The translations under genes and the position numbers were made by a program. A DNA stretch of 18,574 nt from JBFJWU01 sp041623475 [NCBI: bacterium] (GTDB lineage Bacteria; J088). Positions 1-5,928 of the stretch are shown one piece after another. The stretch's first letter is position 1; the number at the start of each line of letters is the position of its first letter. The DNA lies in assembly GCA_041623475.1 (NCBI GenBank), contig JBFJWU010000018.1, forward strand, positions 1 through 18,574, in the 5' to 3' direction. The notes beneath the pieces were generated by a model. The model saw nothing but the letters and a program-made list of their open reading frames with translations, searched no databases and had not been told where the DNA came from.

Positions 1-476
1 ACTTCGGCGACGCGCAGGCCACCACCGTACATTGTCGAAAACAGGGCAAAGTCCCGCAGGCCAACGGCAGTATCCGAATGGCTGGCCAGGAATCGCAGCC
101 ATTCGACCAACTGGTCTGGACGAATCGTGGCCGGCAGTTTCCTTGGCAGTTGCGGCGCAGGCACCGCGTCCGCAGGATTTGCCCGCGCCTTTCCCTGGTC
201 AACCAGGTAGCGGAAAAACATTCGGATCGAACTCAGCAGCCGCGCCTGGCTGGTCGGGGCCAGGGCGCGGGCCCGCTGCCGCAAATAGGCCCGAACCATC
301 CGCGGGTTGATCGTATCCCAACGGTCAAACTGCGCCGGAACCGGGTCCAGGGTATCCAGCCATTTGTCGAGATCCCGGCGGTAGGCCAGGATCGTGTTGT
401 CCGCCAATCCCCGTTCGCTGCGAAGATACGTCGCAAACGCGTCCAGGTCCGGATTCGCTGTTACTGGCCGGTTCAG
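1..476 (-). CDS. Tyrosine recombinase XerC/XerD, N-terminal part (cut by window edge)
   Basis: Site-specific recombinase of the phage-integrase family; XerC/XerD act at dif to resolve chromosome dimers. The minus-strand frame reads through the left edge, so about 158 codons are present. The SAM-like core-binding domain begins with LDAFATYLRSERGLADNT, then AYRRDLDKW and a FFRYL stretch. The catalytic domain begins at LRDFALFSTMYGGGLRVAEV, whose Arg is the first of the catalytic Arg residues; the remaining catalytic residues lie outside the window. No ATG, GTG or TTG is well placed. A CTG at 476-474 overlaps the yqgE stop as CTGA and gives an N-terminus of family-typical length, so I chose it tentatively. 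A GTG at 548 would add 24 residues inside yqgE, and a TTG at 407 would cut into the first domain. XerC and XerD cannot be told apart from this half. The family call is firm; the start is not. Confidence 0.85.
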   Translation of the reverse strand, partial: MNRPVTANPDLDAFATYLRSERGLADNTILAYRRDLDKWLDTLDPVPAQFDRWDTINPRMVRAYLRQRARALAPTSQARLLSSIRMFFRYLVDQGKARANPADAVPAPQLPRKLPATIRPDQLVEWLRFLASHSDTAVGLRDFALFSTMYGGGLRVAE

Positions 477-1030
477 TTGACCGTACCGGCGTCCGGGGTT
501 GCGATTGTGCCGGGGTGGATTCCGGCATCGTCCAGGACGCGGGTCCACAGCGTTTCCGGTTGCTCACTGAAAACGTAATCGGTGCGCGACGGCAGGGTCA
601 GCCACGCACCGACCGAAATCTCTGCTTCCAACTGCCCGGGACCCCAGCCGGAGTAACCGACAAACAGCCGAAACATGTCTTCACCCTTGCAGAATTGTTC
701 GAGGACATCAGGCCGCCCGCTGATCTGGACACCTTCCTCGACCTCCTCTGACTGATCAGGAATCGGCTGTCCACTGTGAAGCAGAAAGCCACGATTGGTT
801 TCAACGGGGCCACCAGCAAAAACCGGATCAGTCCGCTTGCTTTGAATGTCAAATTCCTGGCAAACGTCGGCCAGGTCAAACTCGGAAGGGCGATTCAGGA
901 CCAGCCCGAACGCCCCGTCATCGTCGTGGGAGATCAGGTATACAACCGAATGATCAAAGTTGTCATCGGCCATCTGCGGCACCGCAACCAGCAGGCCCGG
1001 TGCCAATCTGTCCTGGTCAAAGTCGGCCAT
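473..1030 (-). CDS. yqgE: YqgE family protein (UPF0301)
   Basis: Conserved protein of the UPF0301/AlgH family, 185 residues, with no established biochemical activity. Family hallmarks are the N-terminal LAPGLLVAVPQMADDNFDHSV, the LVLNRPSEFDL segment, VFAGGPVETNRGFLLH, and the signature GYSGWGPGQLEAE near residue 145. The start is the ATG at 1030, which has AGGA eight bases upstream (AAAAGGACGGATCTC). An open extension to 1144 exists but would run into the RNase P RNA gene and carries no family sequence. It lies 36 bases after the 3' end of rnpB on the same strand, with no clear terminator between, so part of its transcription could come from the rnpB promoter. Its stop overlaps the proposed start of the recombinase gene. 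In many proteobacteria yqgE is followed by ruvX/yqgF; here it is followed by a Xer recombinase. Confidence 0.93.
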   Translation of the reverse strand: MADFDQDRLAPGLLVAVPQMADDNFDHSVVYLISHDDDGAFGLVLNRPSEFDLADVCQEFDIQSKRTDPVFAGGPVETNRGFLLHSGQPIPDQSEEVEEGVQISGRPDVLEQFCKGEDMFRLFVGYSGWGPGQLEAEISVGAWLTLPSRTDYVFSEQPETLWTRVLDDAGIHPGTIATPDAGTVN

Positions 1031-1066
1031 GAGATCCGTCCTTTTCCTGGCAGTTACAAAATCGGC

Positions 1067-1424
1067 GGGACGACAGGGGGCCTGTAAGCCGGATTCTGTC
1101 TGGGACAGCCATTTATCTTGGCCGACCATTGCTGGCCGGCTCATGCGGCCTACCCGGAAGCACAGGCCGGACCGACCTAAAACGCTTCCCTATTTGGCCT
1201 TGCACCGGACGGGGTTTACCTAGCCGGTCCGGTCGCCCGGACCGCGGTGGGCTCTTACCTCCACCGTTTCACCCTTACCCGCCGTGGCGGGCGGTTTGGT
1301 TTCTGTGGCACTTTCCCTCGGCTTTCGCCGGGTGGGCGTTACCCACCGTCCTGTCCTGCGGTGTCCGGACTTTCCTCACAGGCAGATACCTGCGCGACTG
1401 TCCAGCCCCCGTAGTCCCGGCCTT
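1067..1424 (-). ncRNA. rnpB: RNase P RNA, bacterial type A
   Basis: Catalytic RNA subunit of RNase P, which matures tRNA 5' ends. On the minus strand all the universally conserved blocks are visible: GAGGAAAGTCCGG near the 5' end, AAGGGTGAAA and GGTAAGAGCCCACCG in the middle, GCAAGGCCAAATAGGGA, and AGATAAATGGCTGTC near the 3' end. P1 pairs GGGAC plus GGGGGC at the 5' end with GCCCCC plus GTCCC at the 3' end, which sets the boundaries. The P14 stem (GGTCCGG/CCGGACC) has a GCGA loop and P18 has a GCAA loop, the GNRA pair expected in type A RNAs. The P12 region is short: about five base pairs from CCCGC/GCGGG. The 5' end is inferred from a TATAAT at 1436-1431; the 3' end from P1. Confidence 0.96.
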
Positions 1425-1430
1425 GACTCC

Positions 1431-1436
1431 ATTATA
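1431..1436 (-). promoter_or_regulatory. -10 element of the rnpB promoter
   Basis: A perfect TATAAT lies on the minus strand, and its predicted start site at about 1424-1422 falls 4-6 bases before P1 of RNase P RNA. The matching -35 position near 1454-1459 reads GGCAGT, a poor match, so the strength must come from the -10 or from flanking sequence. It overlaps a TATACT on the plus strand. Confidence 0.8.
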
Positions 1437-1438
1437 CT
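1433..1438 (+). promoter_or_regulatory. Possible plus-strand -10 (TATACT) overlapping the rnpB -10
   Basis: TATACT matches five of six -10 consensus bases and shares four base pairs with the rnpB TATAAT on the other strand. It would start a transcript near 1445, about 40 bases before the TTG start of the plus-strand glycosyltransferase gene. The -35 position is weak. This is an inference from sequence symmetry. Confidence 0.4.
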
Positions 1439-1485
1439 GTCCGAATGTTTGCCACTGCCCGACGGGTAACAAGGGTGATCGCGGT

Positions 1486-2895
1486 TTGAACCGTTTCAAT
1501 CTGCGCGACGCACTGACGAATCACGGCGGGATTGTCGTCGTGCTGGTTCTGACCGCCGCGGCGTACAGCCCTGTACTGCACGCCGGATTCGTGTGGGACG
1601 ACTTTGACTATATTGTCAACCAGTCGGCGCTGCGGTCATTGGGCAATATCGACGCAATCTTCGCGTGGGACTTCTGGGATGGCGACCTGAACGCCGCGAT
1701 GCAATCCTACTATCGGCCAATGACCTTTCTGGGGTTCGCGATCGACCATCAGGTCTGGTCCGGTCATCCCCATGGTTTTCACCTGACCAACCTGTTGCTG
1801 CATCTGGGCACAATTACGCTGCTGTACTGGCTGGCACTGATTTTCGGAGCTGGACCGTCGGCGGCCGCGGCGGCGTCCGGGGTGTTTGCTGTTTTTCCCC
1901 GATTGACCGAATCCGTTGCCTGGGTTTCGGGGCGGGCTGATATTCAGGCGTGCCTGGGGGTCCTTCTGTTCCTGGGGTTCTACGACCAGCGCAGGCCTCG
2001 CTGGCAGCAAGTCGCTGGCTGCGCGTTCCTGCTGGCCGCGCTGCTTTCAAAAGAGGTCGCCATCGCCGGCGGCATCGCCGTTGTCCTCGCCGCCCTGCAG
2101 CGCCCGGATCAGGATCGCGGCTACCGGTGGGCGCTGGCGGGCCCTGCTGCGGTTTTTGCCGCCTGGTTTACCACGCGTTCCCTGGCCCTGCAGTCGGCGA
2201 ATCCGTTCCAGGCATCGTATGATCCCGCGTTTTTGGACCGCATCGGCGACACGCTGCAGACAGCCGGACTGTACGCCTGGATGGTGGCTGATCCATTCAA
2301 GCCGCAGGTGTTGATCGGGACACCGGGGATCCGGGACCCGCTGACAATGCTGGCAGGTGGTGCCGCTGTGATTGGTGTTGCCTTTGGTCTTTGGCGAATC
2401 CGACGCGGTGATGTCAGCCACGGGACACGCATCGGCACATGGCTTGCAGCGGTGTCAATATTGCCCGTATTGAATCTCCTGCCAATGGATCAATGGACGC
2501 TGGCATCGGACCGACTATTGTACGTTCCGATGGCCGGGCTGAGCCTGGTCGCAGCCGTTGCGTTCAAGAATGCCGGACCGCGAATGCGACGCATCTGCCG
2601 ACCAACAGTGCCGCTGCTCATCGGGCTGATGGCTGTGGCAACGTACAGCCGCAGCCTGGACTGGCAAAGTTCGACCACGCTCTGGCAGGCCGCGGCCGAG
2701 GTATCCGGCGAGGAGCATGAGATCCCCTGGCTGATGCTGGGTCTGCACGCGTCAGCGGCGGGCGACTGTGACCTGGCGGTGTCAATGTTGACAAAGGCCC
2801 GGGCCGTATCGTTGGAACTGTCTCCGAAACGCGGTTGGTCGATCGCCAGCTTTGACCAGATTGCCGCCACTATACTGGCGTGCAGGGGACAATGA
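1486..2895 (+). CDS. TMTC-like GT-C membrane glycosyltransferase
   Basis: Polytopic inner-membrane protein of 469 residues resembling the membrane half of TMTC-type protein O-mannosyltransferases. After a first hydrophobic segment (about residues 16-34) comes FVWDDFDYIVNQ (WDD at 37-39), the acidic first-loop motif of GT-C enzymes, then YYRPMTFLGFAID (from about 75) and HPHGFHLTNLLLHL (from about 94), both typical of this family. Several further membrane segments follow. The C-terminal ~80 residues, with ALLMLGL-type and AVSMLTKARAV helices, look like a degenerate remnant of the TPR region that most relatives carry. The start is TTG 1486: GGTGATC, complementary to the 16S tail, sits six bases upstream, and any earlier start would run into rnpB. 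Donor and acceptor cannot be predicted. It is followed 31 bases later by an exported protein gene. Confidence 0.8.
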   Translation: MNRFNLRDALTNHGGIVVVLVLTAAAYSPVLHAGFVWDDFDYIVNQSALRSLGNIDAIFAWDFWDGDLNAAMQSYYRPMTFLGFAIDHQVWSGHPHGFHLTNLLLHLGTITLLYWLALIFGAGPSAAAAASGVFAVFPRLTESVAWVSGRADIQACLGVLLFLGFYDQRRPRWQQVAGCAFLLAALLSKEVAIAGGIAVVLAALQRPDQDRGYRWALAGPAAVFAAWFTTRSLALQSANPFQASYDPAFLDRIGDTLQTAGLYAWMVADPFKPQVLIGTPGIRDPLTMLAGGAAVIGVAFGLWRIRRGDVSHGTRIGTWLAAVSILPVLNLLPMDQWTLASDRLLYVPMAGLSLVAAVAFKNAGPRMRRICRPTVPLLIGLMAVATYSRSLDWQSSTTLWQAAAEVSGEEHEIPWLMLGLHASAAGDCDLAVSMLTKARAVSLELSPKRGWSIASFDQIAATILACRGQ

Positions 2896-2926
2896 CCCTT
2901 GCTTCCGAATAACCAAGGAGCGTGAA

Positions 2927-3523
2927 ATGAAATTGACGATTGGCATCGTCATCGCTGTTGCCTTGGCCATCAGCCCGCAATCGACGGGAGCAGCCGATGA
3001 CAGCAGCGCCGAAGAACTGTCTCGCAAGGAACGGTGTCGGCGGAATCCGCTGGACCAGTGGTGTGTCATTTTTGCGCCGACCGTAAGCTTCAGCCTGTCC
3101 GGCAATTCCAATTTTGCATTTGGGACCGGATTCTCACTTGGGACCTTTGTGGTCAAGAACCTTGGACTGGCCGGGGATTTCTCGTACGTTCGCTCCAGTC
3201 GCGAGGTCCTTTTCACCGGACCAGCGACCGCCGAAGTCGTGCGCGAAACCGGGAACACCTACGGAACCGGGCTTAGCCTGCGCTACCATCTGCAGTTTTC
3301 CGATGCGTTCACTCTCGTTCCAGGCTATCGCGGCGGCCTGTTCTGGGTTCGCGGGCAGCGAATCAACGGATCCGGCACCAGCCACGGCCCCAGCATGTCG
3401 CTGTTGATTCCGTTCGGTGAACGCGCCTGGGGCGGCCTGACAGGAACCTATGAATTCTCACGGTTCGAAGGCAACAACGACCGACAGTTCCAGATTTCGC
3501 CATCGATTTCGGTCTTTTTCTGA
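2927..3523 (+). CDS. Exported outer-membrane beta-barrel-like protein
   Basis: Hypothetical protein of 198 residues. A typical Sec signal peptide (MKLTIGIVIAVALAI, then a STGAA cleavage region near residue 23) is followed by a charged stretch with two cysteines (ERCRRNPLDQWCV) that could form a disulfide. The rest alternates polar and hydrophobic residues in short Gly/Ser-rich strands: SFSLSGNSNFAFGTGFSLG, YGTGLSLRYHLQF, GPSMSLLIPF, WGGLTGTYEF. It ends in FQISPSISVFF; a terminal Phe on an amphipathic strand is the usual recognition signal for BAM-inserted barrels. The start is ATG 2927 with AAGGAG six bases upstream. It probably shares a transcript with the GT-C gene 31 bases upstream. Eight or so strands are likely, as in small OmpX/OmpA-like barrels, but no specific family is recognised. 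Confidence 0.75.
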   Translation: MKLTIGIVIAVALAISPQSTGAADDSSAEELSRKERCRRNPLDQWCVIFAPTVSFSLSGNSNFAFGTGFSLGTFVVKNLGLAGDFSYVRSSREVLFTGPATAEVVRETGNTYGTGLSLRYHLQFSDAFTLVPGYRGGLFWVRGQRINGSGTSHGPSMSLLIPFGERAWGGLTGTYEFSRFEGNNDRQFQISPSISVFF

Positions 3524-3542
3524 TCCGGGGTTGGGCGCCGGC

Positions 3543-4112
3543 CTAGCCATCTCCGCCATCGACAAGCTTGACCGTATGCTGGCGAAACGCTGTTCTGCCG
3601 GTACCGTCCTGGACCGAGCAGGCAACCGTTCCTGACCGGCCGAACAATTCGGCAACCTGCGCACCGTTCTCGGCGTCTTCACGGATGATCGGGATCGGGA
3701 ATCCCTGGTATTCGATCCACCCCCCCGACCCAATCACAAGGTCGGTCTGCTCCTCAGCCGTGCCAACGATCTCGCCGTCGGCAGTCTCGACCTCGCAGCG
3801 AAGACGGACGCGCAACTCCAGGCCCTTGACCCGAACGACCGGCATCATCCAGCGCCCGCCCTGCAGGCCATTGATAATCAGGGCGTTACCCCCGTCGCCG
3901 GTTTTTCGATAGGTTCCGTCGACATAAAACCCCAGCTCAAGCACAGGTTCGCCGGAGGGACGGTATTCCTGTGCTGACGGAACCGTCCAGGGGTCATTGA
4001 CAAACTCCGGCCCCGACCCGCAGCCGGCCAGGGCAACAACCCATGCCGACAGCAAACACAGGCCCCGCCCGCGCCAATCTTGCCCGGAACAACGGTTCAT
4101 CATGAATTGCAT
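3543..4112 (-). CDS. Predicted outer-membrane lipoprotein, unrecognised family
   Basis: I do not recognise this 189-residue protein. It starts with a hydrophobic signal segment (LCLLSAWVVALAGC) and a good lipobox, LAGC, with the lipidated Cys at residue 31. The residue after the Cys is Gly rather than Asp, which by the Lol rule predicts outer-membrane sorting. The mature part is rich in beta-strand-like sequence (VLELGFYVDGTYRK, LELRVRLRCEVETADGEIVG, GGWIEYQGFPIPI) and could be an Ig-like fold. Two further Met codons lie at residues 4 and 5, so the exact start is uncertain; none has a Shine-Dalgarno sequence. It is divergent from the TetR gene across about 100 bases and convergent with the barrel gene, whose stop is 19 bases away. 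Confidence 0.75.
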   Translation of the reverse strand: MQFMMNRCSGQDWRGRGLCLLSAWVVALAGCGSGPEFVNDPWTVPSAQEYRPSGEPVLELGFYVDGTYRKTGDGGNALIINGLQGGRWMMPVVRVKGLELRVRLRCEVETADGEIVGTAEEQTDLVIGSGGWIEYQGFPIPIIREDAENGAQVAELFGRSGTVACSVQDGTGRTAFRQHTVKLVDGGDG

Positions 4113-4118
4113 CGTTTC

Positions 4119-4147
4119 ATTCTGGCTGGAAAGGCCGGGCCCGGCAA
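4119..4147 (-). promoter_or_regulatory. Candidate promoter of the lipoprotein gene
   Basis: On the minus strand TTGCCG (4147-4142) and CAGAAT (4124-4119) are separated by 17 bases. Each matches four of six consensus bases. The expected start site is the A of the ATG at 4112, which would make the mRNA leaderless, in line with the missing ribosome binding site. Confidence 0.4.
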
Positions 4148-4156
4148 GACGCCGAG

Positions 4157-4180
4157 TTGATTGACATGTCAGTCAATCAA
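4157..4180. promoter_or_regulatory. TetR-type operator: 24-bp inverted repeat
   Basis: TTGATTGAC and GTCAATCAA form a perfect 9-bp inverted repeat around the six bases ATGTCA. It lies between the divergent lipoprotein and tetR genes, 33 bases before the tetR ATG, and contains the TTGACA -35 of the tetR promoter. Size, symmetry and position fit an autoregulatory TetR site. The half-site (TGAnTGA) resembles that of Bacillus FadR, although the spacing is different. Confidence 0.75.
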
Positions 4181-4189
4181 CCGTAGGCT
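4162..4189 (+). promoter_or_regulatory. Promoter of tetR-ribD inside the operator
   Basis: A perfect TTGACA (4162-4167) is followed after 16 bases by TAGGCT (4184-4189), which keeps the key first, second and last -10 bases. The -35 lies within the inverted repeat, so a bound repressor would block polymerase. Confidence 0.5.
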
Positions 4190-4213
4190 GTACCTGAACA
4201 AGGGAGCACCCAG

Positions 4214-4819
4214 ATGGTACGGCAACGAAAAAAGAGCGAAATCCGCCGCCAGCAGATTCTCGATTCGGCGATTGAAGTATTCGCCGAAAAAGGCTTTCAC
4301 AGTTCCCGGGTCAGCGATATCGCCAGCCGGGCGGGAGTGGCTTACGGCCTGGTTTATCACTATTTCGACAATAAGGAAGAAATCCTGCGAACCATTTTCC
4401 TGGAACGCTGGGCGATCATCCTGCAGATCATCGAGAACAACGTCAACGAGTCAGACCGGCGTGCCGAGGACCGGCTGCGCGGGATCCTGGTGTTCCTGAT
4501 CGATATTTACAAAAAGAATGCCAGCATGGTTGATGTCATCATCCTCGAACTGCTGCACAGCCCCGAATTTATGCAGGAAGAGGTGCTGCGAGGATTCCAG
4601 CGGGCCGTCCTGGGCATAGCGGAGTTGGTTCGCCAGGGGAAAGCCGCCGGCGAAATTCGCGATTCGGCCGATGCCAACATGCTGGCCGTCTTGTTTTTTG
4701 GCGGGATCGAGGTGACCTTTAACGCGGTTGCCCTGAAAGTTGTCGACATTGATGCGGTCTCGTCCGAAGACTGGGCCGGTTCCATGGTTGACCATCTGTT
4801 CCGCGGCGCCGCCGCCTGA
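4214..4819 (+). CDS. TetR/AcrR family transcriptional regulator, FadR-like
   Basis: DNA-binding repressor of 201 residues, the usual TetR length. The N-terminal domain has the standard signature: RRQQILDSAIEVFAEKGFHSSRVSDIASRAGVA with recognition helix GLVYHYFDNKEEIL, about residues 11-57. The remainder is the all-helical ligand-binding and dimerisation domain. The N-terminal half, and the arrangement LLHSPEFMQEEVLRGFQRAVLGIAELVRQG.AAGEIR followed by LAVLFFGGIE, resemble acyl-CoA-responsive FadR-type members. That makes a fatty-acyl ligand a reasonable guess but no more. The start is ATG 4214 with AGGGAG seven bases upstream. It is preceded by an operator-like palindrome and followed 10 bases after its stop by ribD, so autorepression would also affect ribD. 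Confidence 0.92.
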   Translation: MVRQRKKSEIRRQQILDSAIEVFAEKGFHSSRVSDIASRAGVAYGLVYHYFDNKEEILRTIFLERWAIILQIIENNVNESDRRAEDRLRGILVFLIDIYKKNASMVDVIILELLHSPEFMQEEVLRGFQRAVLGIAELVRQGKAAGEIRDSADANMLAVLFFGGIEVTFNAVALKVVDIDAVSSEDWAGSMVDHLFRGAAA

Positions 4820-4829
4820 CATCAAAACC

Positions 4830-5927
4830 TTGCCCGAAGATTCAGACATCCGTTGGATGCGGCAGGCGCTGACTCTGGCGCGCCGTTACACGGGCCGAAC
4901 GGCACCGAACCCTGCGGTCGGCTGTGTCATTGTCAAAAATGAAACGATCGTGGGTAAAGGCGCTCACCGGGCTGCCGGCGAACCACACGCCGAAATTAAC
5001 GCCCTCGCCGTGGCTGGCCGTGCGGCCACCGGTGCCACAATGTACGTCACGCTGGAGCCGTGCTCCCACCACGGACGAACACCACCCTGTGCTGACGCGG
5101 TCATCGCGTCCGGACTGACGCGCGTCGTAATTGGGACAAAAGACCCGAATCCGACGGTATCCGGCCGTGGCATCCGCAAGCTGAAGTCAGCCGGAATTCG
5201 CGTCGAAACCGGGACCTGCGAGCAGGATGCCAGGGACCTGATCGCCGATTTTGCGGTCTGGATCAAACACGACAGGCCATATGTTATTCAAAAGACCGCG
5301 TCGACCTGGGACGGTGCGACCGCATCGTCTCGAACCGGCCGGGAACAACTGACCGGCCAGGCGTCACAGCGCTTTGTTCACCGCTGGCGCAGCCGCGTCG
5401 ATGCTGTGCTGGTTGGTGGCGAAACCTGGCGACGGGACAACCCGGACTTGCGGCCACGGGCATCCCGGTCCGCCACCAAGCCGTGGCGTGTCGTTGCCAT
5501 CGGCGAACTGCCCGCACCATCCGGGACCCTTGCCGAGGTCGAACCATTGCAGTCGTGGTGGATCTGTGCCCTCGCCAGCCCGTCCAGACGGCAAGCCTGG
5601 GAGGACCTGGGAAGCCGTGTTACGGTCTGTGGCGGCAAACGACCCAGCCCGGGTCGGATCCTGAAAGAGCTTTACAACGGCGGCGTCCACCGTGTTCTCC
5701 TCGAAGGCGGTGCGACCCTTGCACATCAATTTGTTCAAAGACAACTGGTCGACTGGCTGGTCATCGGCCACGGGCCCCAGCTGGCCGCCGGGACACCGGG
5801 GGTGCCGGTCTACTCAGGCAAGCCGGTTCGCCCGCTGAAAGGCAACGTTCGCTTTGTGCCTCGGTCGGTGCGGCGGTTCGACGATGATATCTGGGCCCAC
5901 GGCCCGGTCGAGTACCTGACCGACTGA
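4830..5927 (+). CDS. ribD: Bifunctional riboflavin biosynthesis deaminase/reductase
   Basis: RibD deaminates the pyrimidine produced from GTP by GTP cyclohydrolase II and then reduces its ribosyl side chain, the second and third steps of riboflavin synthesis. Counting from TTG 4830 (365 residues), the deaminase domain carries HAE at 53-55 and the zinc ligands Cys78 and Cys87 in EPCSHHGRTPPCADAV; PNPAVGCVIV precedes them. The reductase domain begins at RPYVIQKTASTWDGATA and contains VDAVLVGGETWRRDNPDL and VHRVLLEGGATLAHQF. Both halves look complete. Start choice: TTG 4830 gives the usual short leader before WMRQALTLA; ATG 4857 is the alternative and would remove nine residues. There is no clear ribosome binding site, so coupling to tetR is likely. 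It ends one base from the convergent lon stop. No other riboflavin genes or FMN riboswitch are present. Confidence 0.95.
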   Translation: MPEDSDIRWMRQALTLARRYTGRTAPNPAVGCVIVKNETIVGKGAHRAAGEPHAEINALAVAGRAATGATMYVTLEPCSHHGRTPPCADAVIASGLTRVVIGTKDPNPTVSGRGIRKLKSAGIRVETGTCEQDARDLIADFAVWIKHDRPYVIQKTASTWDGATASSRTGREQLTGQASQRFVHRWRSRVDAVLVGGETWRRDNPDLRPRASRSATKPWRVVAIGELPAPSGTLAEVEPLQSWWICALASPSRRQAWEDLGSRVTVCGGKRPSPGRILKELYNGGVHRVLLEGGATLAHQFVQRQLVDWLVIGHGPQLAAGTPGVPVYSGKPVRPLKGNVRFVPRSVRRFDDDIWAHGPVEYLTD

Positions 5928-5928
5928 A

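Noticed and set aside
1031-1144. N-terminal extension of YqgE by 38 residues
   Set aside because: It overlaps the 3' part of RNase P RNA and encodes no conserved sequence; ATG 1030 has a good ribosome binding site.
1129-1485. N-terminal extension of the GT-C protein by 119 residues
   Set aside because: It is the translation of the strand opposite rnpB; the hydrophobic start of the family lies after TTG 1486.
4820-4860. FMN riboswitch in front of ribD
   Set aside because: Only 10 bases separate ribD from tetR, and no RFN-element sequence is present upstream of tetR.
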